This document shows positions 17,494-25,864 of a DNA stretch of 64,000 nt, in pieces; position 1 is the stretch's first letter, and each line of letters begins with the position of its first letter. Below the pieces are notes generated by a model that saw nothing but the letters and a program-made list of their open reading frames with translations, searched no databases and was not told the origin of the DNA. Origin of the DNA: JTS-RE37 sp041744575 (GTDB lineage Bacteria; Bacteroidota; Bacteroidia; Flavobacteriales; Flavobacteriaceae); NCBI GenBank assembly GCA_041744575.1, contig JBGTKP010000037.1:11490-75489 (forward strand), in the 5' to 3' direction. The position numbers were made by a program, and so were the translations under genes.

Positions 17494-17784
17494 ATGGGAC
17501 GGTATATCAGGATAAAAGAATTTTGCAAGAGTCATGAGATCGAGGAATCATTCGTTTATTGCTTGCAGGAATTTGAAGTGATCAGGATTCAGATCAGGAA
17601 CGACGAAGCCCTATTTGACGAAGCGGAGTTACCAGGCCTTGAGAAATTGTTGCGCCTGCACCGCGAATTAGATATCAATCCAGAAGGATTGCATGCCGTG
17701 AACCATCTGTTATCAAAATTGGAACAGTTGCAGGAAGAGGTCCGTATGCTGAAAGTTAAAATAAACAGATTGAAGCAGGGCTGA
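17494..17784 (+). CDS. cbpM: Chaperone modulator CbpM
   Basis: 96 residues, MerR-like. It starts RYIRIKEFCKSHEIEESFVYCL, continues with LFDEAELPGLEKLLRLHRELDINPEGL and ends in a short coiled coil (LEQLQEEVRMLKVKINRLKQG). CbpM binds the J domain of CbpA and blocks its co-chaperone and DNA-binding functions. Its gene follows cbpA by nine bases, so the pair is co-translated. Confidence 0.92.
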   Translation: MGRYIRIKEFCKSHEIEESFVYCLQEFEVIRIQIRNDEALFDEAELPGLEKLLRLHRELDINPEGLHAVNHLLSKLEQLQEEVRMLKVKINRLKQG

Positions 17785-17905
17785 TATATCTTAACAAAAT
17801 CCCTCATTTTGGGGGATAGGTCAGATCAGGAAGTGTCGTAAGTTTAAAGGAAGACCTGTAATGCTGCAGGTGAACTGAGGCAACGCTCAGATCTATTTTA
17901 AAGAT

Positions 17906-19003
17906 ATGATAAAAGTATTCTTGGTTTCATTATTGCTGGTGACTTCCTGTGTCCCTGCACAACCTCTCTTTCAAAAGATTTTGCCCGGAGACTACCCGGT
18001 AACGTTTGATACCTACCACGCCTACGATTCGTCCCGCCCTGCGGTTACCGAACAACAGCATAAGGGTAAGGGGCGACTGCTTCAGATCAATGTCTGGTAT
18101 CCTGCAATACTGGATAATAATACCAAATTAAATTTCAATGATTACGTTCGTTTAATTGCCAGTGAAAAAAATCCCGGTCCCGGGGATGTAAAAGGCGCGC
18201 TCTCGACATTTTATGACTGGACGCTGGAAAATAAGGAAGCAGCGCCAAGCGTAGTTGATTTTAAAAAGCAGGGAACGGAAACCATGGCATCTTTTCGCCA
18301 GCAGCGCGCCCCCGGAACCTTTCCTGTGGTTTTGGCCATGCATGGGGGTGCTGCGGATGTAGCGCTGATGGCTGAGTTCCTTGCCAGCCATGGTTACATA
18401 GTCGTAAATACACCGGGTAAAGGATACCTTCGGGATGACATCGATGTGAATATCCTGGGTATGAAAACCCAGATGCGCGACTATGAATTTGCCTTAGATT
18501 GGCTTCAAAAAAGAAAGTATATTGATGCTGTTGGCAAGGTGGCGGTAGTTGGGGTAAGTTTCGGAGGGCAGTCGGCTTTGTCTTATAGTTTCAACCATGA
18601 TGTTTCAGCAGTTATCAGCCTGGATGGGGGGATAGGATCTGTTTTCGGGGCCGGCCTGGTCCGGGCTTATTCTAAAGAAGGCAGAAGTAAAGAGGCAGCA
18701 CCTCTTCTGCATATGTACAATCCCGGCGACCTCTATACGGATCTTAGCTTTCTCCGCAATTACAAGGATTGTCAGCGCACATTGATAGGCATGAAAAATA
18801 TGGAACATGTCCACTTCTGGTCCTGGGGCCTCCTGGACCGGTATATGCCCGGTGTGATCGGAAACATCCGTCCCGGCAATAGCTACGAGGCCGTGCTGCA
18901 GCAAACCCTGGATTTTATTTCAATGAATTCAGGAAGGGAAGTAAAGGAATGTGACTGGTGTAAAGAATATCGATCCGAACCGGAACATCTGGCCGCAGGC
19001 TAG
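17906..19003 (+). CDS. Secreted alpha/beta hydrolase (PAF-acetylhydrolase/dienelactone hydrolase-like)
   Basis: 365 residues with an N-terminal export signal MIKVFLVSLLLVTSC; Cys15 may be lipidated (LVTSC, a weak lipobox). The family block QINVWYPA precedes a hydrolase core with FPVVLAMHGG (oxyanion strand), a nucleophile elbow VVGVSFGGQSAL (Ser218), an acid after YNPGDL and a late His in NMEHVHFWSW. A region like this is shared with the product of 59933-61474. The substrate is unknown, perhaps an ester or small lipid. It has its own 121-base leader after cbpM. Confidence 0.85.
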   Translation: MIKVFLVSLLLVTSCVPAQPLFQKILPGDYPVTFDTYHAYDSSRPAVTEQQHKGKGRLLQINVWYPAILDNNTKLNFNDYVRLIASEKNPGPGDVKGALSTFYDWTLENKEAAPSVVDFKKQGTETMASFRQQRAPGTFPVVLAMHGGAADVALMAEFLASHGYIVVNTPGKGYLRDDIDVNILGMKTQMRDYEFALDWLQKRKYIDAVGKVAVVGVSFGGQSALSYSFNHDVSAVISLDGGIGSVFGAGLVRAYSKEGRSKEAAPLLHMYNPGDLYTDLSFLRNYKDCQRTLIGMKNMEHVHFWSWGLLDRYMPGVIGNIRPGNSYEAVLQQTLDFISMNSGREVKECDWCKEYRSEPEHLAAG

Positions 19004-19069
19004 AACCTCCTTATTCGTCAGAACAGAAGGCGCTTCCTGATATTATTTTGGAAAAGTATTTTCAGATGC

Positions 19070-20446
19070 TTATCGGTACCCGTTATGAATCCATTCGGCC
19101 ATGTCTGTAAAATAAGATGCCGGTTCTCTTGGAAAATCCCAAACTTCCGACGAAGGTACATTCATGATGGAATGGTCCACCCCGGCAACCCATTTTGCCG
19201 TTACCATGAGATTGCCCGATCTTTTTAAAGTTTCAACGATGCTACTGCCTTTGTTCACCGGTACAACCTGGTCCTGATCACCCCATACCAGATATACAGG
19301 CACCGCTACCTCTTTCCAGATTTGCAAAGGATCTTTGAATAGCAGTTCCATGACACTGCTTTCAGGACAGCTGACAGACAAACTGTCGAGAAAGGCGGCA
19401 CTTTCAAACCAATTTTCTTTTTTATAGGTTCGCAATTCAGCGGCCAATCCCTGCAATGCCTTCTCAGCTGCGGCCGGATCATTATAACAGAGGAAGGTCG
19501 CCTGATTTAACTTTTTCCTGATGGCAGCGGCTTTTTCAATAGTTGGAAGATCGTATCCTTCCTGTCGCATTATATTCCTGCGGTGATAGATACTTTGATC
19601 TGTGGCGTTCATCGCAGAAGCTGCACTGGCGATTACAAAGCGTACGTCCTTTGACAGGACGGCGGCCATTGGGGCGATCCATCCTCCCTGGCTATGTCCA
19701 AATATCCCGATCCTTGAAGAATCTACATCCTTTGAGTTTTTAAGCAAACGGATACCGGCGAGGGCGTCCCTCGCAAGCCCGGAAATTCCCGCTGTGCGGT
19801 AATCTCCTCCGATGGATTCTCCTACGCCCCTTTTGTCATATATTAAAGCAGCTATTCCGCTTCTGACAAAATGCATCGCGCTGCCATAGTAGACATTTCT
19901 TGTATCCGGATGACTTCCATGGGTAAAAATAATGGCGGGAAAAGGTCCCAATCCGGGCGGTAACAGCAAAGTACCGGCAAGTCGGATCGTATCATTGTAA
20001 AATGTTACTGATTCCTCCCGATATTTAAATTTGATAGCTGGCTTCAGTGTGAATCTGCCCTTTTGGATCCCCAAACCCTCGAAATCCCCATAAATGGAAT
20101 CCTGAACTTCTGATCCCCGGAATAAAATCCTGGGCCGGCCCTCAGGCTGTAACCTTTCAAATGAGATCCCTGATGCATCCTGCAATAGACGGAATGCTTT
20201 TTGATAGGCCGAGATTTCCGGAAAATCAACCATGGCAATTGGATTCCCGTCTTCCCCTTTTAAAAATTCAACCGCGAACGCCCAGTTTTTTTGCAAATGC
20301 CGGATGTGTCCTTCATAGTAGCCTGTGGGTTGTGAAGATATAATAGACGGTATCACAAAGAAAACAAGAAACTGTAACCCTTTCCGTAAGTTCCGGTAGT
20401 TCGTGCTTTCGGAACTGAATAGGCTGATTGTAAAATAGCACATCAT
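19070..20446 (-). CDS. Exported alpha/beta hydrolase (acyl-CoA thioesterase/BAAT- or peptidase-like)
   Basis: 458 residues. A signal-like hydrophobic stretch (LQFLVFFVIPSIISSQP) is followed by an about 110-residue N-terminal beta domain. The hydrolase core then has AGTLLLPPGLGPFPAIIFTHGS, the nucleophile GIFGHSQGGWIAP, an acid in VPVYLVWGDQDQVVP and a terminal histidine in VAGVDHSIMNVPS, so a full Ser-Asp-His triad is visible. These fit the Bacteroidota family of exported alpha/beta hydrolases annotated as dipeptidyl aminopeptidase or acylaminoacyl-peptidase-like. It lies 133 bases downstream of the response regulator on the same strand. Confidence 0.85.
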   Translation of the reverse strand: MMCYFTISLFSSESTNYRNLRKGLQFLVFFVIPSIISSQPTGYYEGHIRHLQKNWAFAVEFLKGEDGNPIAMVDFPEISAYQKAFRLLQDASGISFERLQPEGRPRILFRGSEVQDSIYGDFEGLGIQKGRFTLKPAIKFKYREESVTFYNDTIRLAGTLLLPPGLGPFPAIIFTHGSHPDTRNVYYGSAMHFVRSGIAALIYDKRGVGESIGGDYRTAGISGLARDALAGIRLLKNSKDVDSSRIGIFGHSQGGWIAPMAAVLSKDVRFVIASAASAMNATDQSIYHRRNIMRQEGYDLPTIEKAAAIRKKLNQATFLCYNDPAAAEKALQGLAAELRTYKKENWFESAAFLDSLSVSCPESSVMELLFKDPLQIWKEVAVPVYLVWGDQDQVVPVNKGSSIVETLKRSGNLMVTAKWVAGVDHSIMNVPSSEVWDFPREPASYFTDMAEWIHNGYR

Positions 20447-20579
20447 CTAAAAGTTTAACAGGGTATGAACAACAAGTTAAATGGAAGTGCGGCGCTATCG
20501 AGAAGGTTGCCGAGGGCCCTTGGACCTTGCCACCTGCCCGCTTTCAGTACTCCCTCCGATACTCTTTGTCCATGGTTAT

Positions 20580-21221
20580 TCAGATAAACTTATTCTGCCG
20601 GGCGATCCGCAACGCTTCATCCTTCGAATTTACATCGAGCTTAAGATAGATGCTTTTGATATGTGTTTTTACTGTCTCGAGGTCAATAAACAGGTCCCTG
20701 GCGATTTTCGTTCTGCTCTTGCCCTGGGCCACATTTTCCAGAACTTCTGTTTCCCTTTTTGTCAGTGGCGTTTCCGGATTTTTCTGGAAGGACTGAATCA
20801 CCATTTTAGCAATCCCGGGACTCATGGGTGCACCACCTGTAATCACCTCTCGCATGGCATCTGTGATTTTTGACGTAGACATGTTTTTGGTAAGATATCC
20901 GGAAGCTCCGTTGCGTAAGGCTTTAAAGATAGTCTGCTCATTTTCATAGACCGTCAGGATGATAATATGGGCCGAGGGCACTTTTTTGAGCAGATCAGGA
21001 ATCGCGTCCAGACCGTTCATTCCCGGAAGTTCGATATCCAGAAGGATAATATCCGGCATAAGATCTGTGATTGTTTTGGCTGCGGCATCATAGGAACCAT
21101 ATTGCCCGACCACCTTAAATTCACTGGTGTTGTTTATCAGAAAGGTGATCCCGTCCCTGATAGTTGCATCGTCCTCTATGAGCACTACATGAATTCCCAT
21201 GCTCCTTTTCTTTAATCCCAT
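20580..21221 (-). CDS. NarL/LuxR-type response regulator
   Basis: 213 residues (or 206 from ATG 21200). The receiver domain has the acidic pair in VVLIEDD, phospho-acceptor Asp62 in IILLDIELPGMNG, Thr90 and Lys112 (GYLTKN). The C-terminal GerE/LuxR helix-turn-helix contains LTKRETEVLENVAQGKS and LFIDLETVKTHIKSIYLKL. It begins 33 bases after the stop of the propeller histidine kinase and is its cognate partner by position and by HisKA_3 class. Confidence 0.95.
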   Translation of the reverse strand: MGLKKRSMGIHVVLIEDDATIRDGITFLINNTSEFKVVGQYGSYDAAAKTITDLMPDIILLDIELPGMNGLDAIPDLLKKVPSAHIIILTVYENEQTIFKALRNGASGYLTKNMSTSKITDAMREVITGGAPMSPGIAKMVIQSFQKNPETPLTKRETEVLENVAQGKSRTKIARDLFIDLETVKTHIKSIYLKLDVNSKDEALRIARQNKFI

Positions 21222-21254
21222 GTCTTACAAATGTGTTATAATATTCAAACGACA

Positions 21255-24230
21255 CTATCCCCCGTTCAGGGGGATTTTGATACAGAAAACCAGTTCTGTT
21301 CCTCCCGTGGCCTTTTGTATGATGTTCAAACTACCACCTATCCGTTCCATCCTTTTATACATATTTGTTAAGCCATTCCCTTCATTTTCAGGGGTCGGAT
21401 GCATGCCTATGCCATTGTCGCCCACAATTATATAAAGATCTCCTTTCAGATGGTAATCTACCTTCATCGTTGCGGAGCCTGCAATCGAATGCTTCAGGAT
21501 GTTCGAAAAAGATTCCTTGATCACCATGTTCAGGTTCCTGCTGATGGCCAAAGGAACCCGGACCTCCCGCAATGCGTCGGGGATGACGGATACTTCGAAA
21601 TCTATACTTGTGTCTTCAAATAATTGTACGCCCAACAACCTGCAATTTTCAAGGGTATCAAACAGGTTGTCATTCCCTGGGGTGAGCGACCAGATGATGT
21701 CCTTGGTACCCAGGTAGAGCGCCTGGGCATTTTCCCTTATCTGATGTACCAGCTTTGATTTTTCTGTATCTGCGGGGTCGATTTTTTGTTGCAAGACATC
21801 TGTAAGCACCGTAATCCGGGTAATTTTATTGCCCAGATCGTCATGGAGATCTTCGGAAGTGCGCTCCATGATCTTCCGCTGTTCCTCCAGACGAATCTTC
21901 CTGCTGATCATGACTTGTCTTCCCCTGTAGAAAATCCGTAGGTATTGTAATAGAAAGCCGGTGAGGATGAGTAAGACGGCAATAAGGATCTGGAACCACC
22001 CTCGCTGATAATAGGCCTTTTCTATGGTAAATGGAAAGTTAATTTCATTACGGGAAACGACCTGGTCATCTGTGATGGCTTTCGCTTTAAAGCGATAACT
22101 TCCAGGCCGGAGGTTCGGATAGATAATTTTAGAGTCCGGAACCGGGGCTGAATAGGCACTGTCGGCCCCCACCAATTGGTATTGATATTTTAAACCGGCC
22201 GGATGGGATAAATAGACCGCTGTAAAATCAAAGGTGAGATGATTTTTTTTATGCGGCAGGACCAAATTTTTAGGGATGACGGACCATGCATTTAGTTTTT
22301 TTTGAACGGATTCGTCCGTGATGTTCCGGGAAAACAGGGAAACCGACTGAAGGTAAATAAGGGGTTCGGCCAAGGGATCCGGGATATCCCCCGGGGTGTA
22401 CACAAATATACCTCTGGTAGTGCCAAACCACAGTTTATGATCTTCCGTTTGGAGTACGGCGTTTAAATTACATTCCGGTCCATAAAGGTTGACAGAGGGG
22501 TTCAGGTTCCTAACCTGAAAAGTCCTTCTCTCTTTATTAAAGCGAATCTTGTTGATTCCCCTGCCTGTTCCTGCCAGAATGGTGTTGGCATCTTCTTTGT
22601 ACAAACTGAAAATAAAATTAGATGATAGTCCATTGTCAATAGTGCAGAGGTTGCTTTCATTCTTTTTAGGGTCATAAAACAGAATGCCATTCTCCGCGGT
22701 ACCTAGGAGGATAAGGTCACCAAAGTAAATCATGGAATTTACGGTCCCCGGTGCGATTCCGCCCAGTGTAATTCTGGTCACCTTTTTTTGAGGACTTATT
22801 TCCCAGATACCTGTCGAAGTGCCTACCCATAAAGTTTCATTTAATTTTTCAAGGATGCTGAAGCACGGCCCCGGAATGGTATTGACCTTTTTCATCCACC
22901 CGTTTTCCAGATAATAGATTCCGTCAGGGGTGGTCACCCACAGGACACCGGATCCGGTTTGCGTAACAGAGATAATTTCTTCTACAGGAGCCCCCCCGGA
23001 AACGGGTATATGAGAAAATTGCCCATTCCGGAAATTCCAGAGCCCGCTCCCCAGTGTGCCGATCCAAAGGACTCCTTCGGAATCGTGATAGAGGGCATTG
23101 ATTTTTTGTAGATTCAAGTTATTCACTGACAGGGGATATTCCTCGAACCTACCCTCCGAATACCTGGCCAGGCCCCCATCCCTGCTTCCCACCCAAATCT
23201 GGCCATCATGACCAGACATGGCCATGATCACATTTCCCGGTAATCCATTCGAGCGGTCAAACCTCCCAAGTTCCGGCGAGGATAGTTTATAGATTCCGTC
23301 TGCATCGGTTGCAAACCAAAGGTTGTTTTCACGGTCTGTGATGATTTCATTGACTGTATTGTCCGTTAGACCGGCTGCCGCTCCTATATAGCGCACAGGG
23401 AGCTCCGGCTGGATCAAATAGGCACCACTGGTACTCCCAGCCCAGATACGACCTTTCCCATCCTCGACCAGGCAGGTCAAATCGGCATTGATTGAATCCG
23501 AAGAGATCACCTGTCGAAAGGACGTTTCATATCTTTTATACAGACCGGTGTTGGCTATGAGCCATAAACCATTCCCGGAGTCAAAGTAGATTTTTTTAAT
23601 CTGAACCTCCTTACCAAAGTCGCTGGTCGATACAATGGGAACAGCGTTTTCCAGCGTGTAGACTTCTGTTTCGGACACCGCATAGGGAATTCCATTTCTG
23701 TCGGAGGCCAGGTCCCGAAGCTTGTGATTTTTAAAAGGAACTGATTCCTGCAGGCTATCAGACTTTGTCAGGAATAATTTTCCCTGCCCGTTGAGAACAT
23801 ATATCTCTTCAGAACCATGGGGGAGGATGTCCACAATACTATTATTTCCGGTGGCAACCGGAGGATCATAAGCGATGAATTTACGACCGTCAAATAATTC
23901 AAGTCCCTCATGACCACCTATCCAGAGCCGGTTATCTCCCTGAGGAAATATTTTAAAGATAAATTGGGAGCGCATGCCATCGCGCTGGTCATAGGTAGTA
24001 AATTGGTTGCCATCAAATCTGCTGATTCCCCCAAGCGTAGCGACCCATATCATTCCATACGGATCCTGTGCAATGCAGGCGGCCTGGGATTGCGAAAGTC
24101 CCTGCTCTACTGAGTAGTTTATGAAATTCAATTGTTGTGCCCATCCTGGAGACACTGAAAGAAACAGGCACAGGGCTGCTGTCGTAACGCTTATGTGCCG
24201 ACGGGAGCCGGAGTGAGGGGCTACCTTCAT
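21255..24230 (-). CDS. Propeller-type sensor histidine kinase (Reg_prop, Y_Y_Y, HisKA_3)
   Basis: 991 residues. After a signal peptide (about 1-31, ending GWAQQLNF) come about 600 residues of Reg_prop blades of the type DPYGMIWVATLGGISRFDG, forming the periplasmic seven-bladed propellers. The Y_Y_Y domain (about 690-750) follows, then one membrane helix near 755-775. The HisKA_3 domain has ERTSEDLHDDLGNKITRI with phospho-acceptor His796, and the HATPase has N and G boxes (KESFSNILKH, VGDNGIGM, NGLTNMYKRM). Unlike the HTCS hybrids next to PULs, it has no fused receiver or AraC domain and works through the separate regulator at 20580. An inverted repeat CCCCCTGAACGGGGG sits at its 3' end. Confidence 0.94.
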   Translation of the reverse strand: MKVAPHSGSRRHISVTTAALCLFLSVSPGWAQQLNFINYSVEQGLSQSQAACIAQDPYGMIWVATLGGISRFDGNQFTTYDQRDGMRSQFIFKIFPQGDNRLWIGGHEGLELFDGRKFIAYDPPVATGNNSIVDILPHGSEEIYVLNGQGKLFLTKSDSLQESVPFKNHKLRDLASDRNGIPYAVSETEVYTLENAVPIVSTSDFGKEVQIKKIYFDSGNGLWLIANTGLYKRYETSFRQVISSDSINADLTCLVEDGKGRIWAGSTSGAYLIQPELPVRYIGAAAGLTDNTVNEIITDRENNLWFATDADGIYKLSSPELGRFDRSNGLPGNVIMAMSGHDGQIWVGSRDGGLARYSEGRFEEYPLSVNNLNLQKINALYHDSEGVLWIGTLGSGLWNFRNGQFSHIPVSGGAPVEEIISVTQTGSGVLWVTTPDGIYYLENGWMKKVNTIPGPCFSILEKLNETLWVGTSTGIWEISPQKKVTRITLGGIAPGTVNSMIYFGDLILLGTAENGILFYDPKKNESNLCTIDNGLSSNFIFSLYKEDANTILAGTGRGINKIRFNKERRTFQVRNLNPSVNLYGPECNLNAVLQTEDHKLWFGTTRGIFVYTPGDIPDPLAEPLIYLQSVSLFSRNITDESVQKKLNAWSVIPKNLVLPHKKNHLTFDFTAVYLSHPAGLKYQYQLVGADSAYSAPVPDSKIIYPNLRPGSYRFKAKAITDDQVVSRNEINFPFTIEKAYYQRGWFQILIAVLLILTGFLLQYLRIFYRGRQVMISRKIRLEEQRKIMERTSEDLHDDLGNKITRITVLTDVLQQKIDPADTEKSKLVHQIRENAQALYLGTKDIIWSLTPGNDNLFDTLENCRLLGVQLFEDTSIDFEVSVIPDALREVRVPLAISRNLNMVIKESFSNILKHSIAGSATMKVDYHLKGDLYIIVGDNGIGMHPTPENEGNGLTNMYKRMERIGGSLNIIQKATGGTELVFCIKIPLNGG

Positions 24231-24426
24231 TTTGATAGTATTGAATTTCAGGCCACTAAAATAAGGCAGATTTACTCAGTTTCTTTCCCTTACCGTTTCC
24301 CGCTGAGGATGGCAAATTCATGAAAAGCCAATCCAGTACAGCGGACCATCGAATCATGGCATTTACACATTGCAGATAGCCGTTTTCATTTTATATGGTA
24401 AGATTTTACACTGTAAGCATATGGCA

Positions 24427-25542
24427 CTATTGAATGGCTTTTCCTTCCTTTAGCAACGTGATCATTTCATTTATTGCTCTTTTATTGCCTTCATCGGGAG
24501 CCTTTTCCAGTGCCTTGGTGGCATATTTGAGGGCTTTCGAATAGTTTGCAAAAGTCGATTCAATCCGCATCATGCCTACTTCCGTTGGCCAGGCCCCGTT
24601 GTGTATTTTGTGGTTCTTCTCAAAAATGGCCCTGGCTTCTTCTTTTTTTCCTGCTGCCAGCAATTGTCTGCCGTATTGATGCATCTCCAGGATGCTTGCA
24701 TTTTCCAGGGCTTCGCTTCTTATCTTTTTAGCCTCCTCCTGCCTTCCCATTTTATCCAGGAGGCCTGCTTTAATATTTAAAGCGCCAAAGGTGTTCTGAC
24801 CCCCAAGCGCGGGGGAAGTAGCCGAGTTGATCCATTGCAGCGCCTGGGGGTAATTTACTTCATTGTTAAGGCACCAGTAGGCTCCGGCAATCAGACTGGG
24901 AGGATCGAATCCAATGGCTCCGCTTAATTGTTCCTGGATATCGGCAAGCAGTGTAGACCTGGTATCTATTGAAATCGTAAATGGGATGCGCCAGTTTTCC
25001 CACTCCAGGGCGAGGACAACCGAATCTTCCGTCTGATCATAAAAACGATATTGCAGGCGCTCCTTTAACGGTTCAATGTTTTTTTCCTGTGTGGTGGTTA
25101 CCCGGAGGATATCAAGATCCTCATTGTAGAAATAGGATCCCCAGCCTTTCGAATTCCTGTTAAATATCAGCGTACAGGAGTCCTGGTAAACCGCAATAAA
25201 GAATCCATAAGTTCCCGCCGGCAGGTTTTCGCCATTGATTTGCACATCGGTGGAAAAGGTTATCCGGGTGCTTTCATCTGCCCCTGCCCGCCAAGGGGAA
25301 GCTACCTCTGAGCCATATCCGAGCACCGTAAAGTCAAAAGGCACTATATCGGTATTCCAGATGTTGCCCTCTCTCCCCCTGAGGGCAGGTGCATTATAGG
25401 CTACCTCAATTTGCGTGGCTCCCAGCTTACGTCCCACCAAATTGGAAATATTGGTGGTATCAGGGATCCTCAGTGCCTGCGAATTCACTCCGGCAGGGAC
25501 CAGGGCCATAAGGATCAGAAATGTCCGAAAAATCGCTTTCAT
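24427..25542 (-). CDS. Secreted DUF2911 protein with C-terminal TPR-like region
   Basis: 371 residues with a signal peptide ending near VNSQA. Residues about 30-190 are DUF2911: IEVAYNAPALRGREGNIW, VPFDFTVLGYGSEVASPWRAGADE, and LPAGTYGFFIAVYQDS. The second half (about 215-360) is helical with TPR-like pairs (QALQWINSA, NTFGALNIKAGLLDKMGRQEEA, ALKYATKALEKAPDEGNKRAI). DUF2911 proteins are abundant secreted proteins in Bacteroidota of unknown function. It is minus-strand, 196 bases upstream of the propeller kinase's start region in gene order, and divergent from the hybrid kinase. Confidence 0.88.
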   Translation of the reverse strand: MKAIFRTFLILMALVPAGVNSQALRIPDTTNISNLVGRKLGATQIEVAYNAPALRGREGNIWNTDIVPFDFTVLGYGSEVASPWRAGADESTRITFSTDVQINGENLPAGTYGFFIAVYQDSCTLIFNRNSKGWGSYFYNEDLDILRVTTTQEKNIEPLKERLQYRFYDQTEDSVVLALEWENWRIPFTISIDTRSTLLADIQEQLSGAIGFDPPSLIAGAYWCLNNEVNYPQALQWINSATSPALGGQNTFGALNIKAGLLDKMGRQEEAKKIRSEALENASILEMHQYGRQLLAAGKKEEARAIFEKNHKIHNGAWPTEVGMMRIESTFANYSKALKYATKALEKAPDEGNKRAINEMITLLKEGKAIQ

Positions 25543-25864
25543 CTTTTTTGATAAATGTAGTAGAATTTTATCAGCTTTTCCTCCCCCGGAAGAGGTGATT
25601 TTGATGGAACTATTTTTGTGAACATACCTTATTTATCTGATTTCTTGAACGATATGAGAAAAGTGCCCGAATTATTGTGGGAGGGGTTATTGGCAGGCTT
25701 GATTTGGAGCGTTGATCGGATTATGGGGCATATGGTCTAAATAATTTAGTAAAAACCGGATTTATTCTTTACTTCAATGGATATAATTCACGCATGGCCT
25801 GATTTAAAGGGTAAAACCTTCTGAACTGTTCACCCAAGGCAATTCAGAATTAACCTACTTTCGT
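25543..25864. promoter_or_regulatory. Divergent region between DUF2911 gene and hybrid kinase, with a possible 28-codon ORF
   Basis: 322 bases holding the promoters of two divergent genes. On the plus strand 25654-25740 is a closed reading frame of 28 codons (MRKVPELLWEGLL..., hydrophobic). It could be a small membrane peptide but has no recognised relative. TACTTTCG at 25856-25863 resembles the Bacteroidota -7 element but lies directly on the kinase start codon, so it is not claimed as its promoter. Confidence 0.35.

Noticed and set aside
21255..21275. Inverted repeat CCCCCTGAACGGGGG at the end of the propeller kinase gene as a terminator
   Set aside because: It is inside the coding sequence, has no T tract on the minus strand, and the partner regulator gene follows by 33 bases.
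25856..25863. TACTTTCG resembling the Bacteroidota -7 promoter element before the hybrid kinase
   Set aside because: It lies one base before the ATG, so transcription would start inside the gene, and no -33 TTG is placed correctly.
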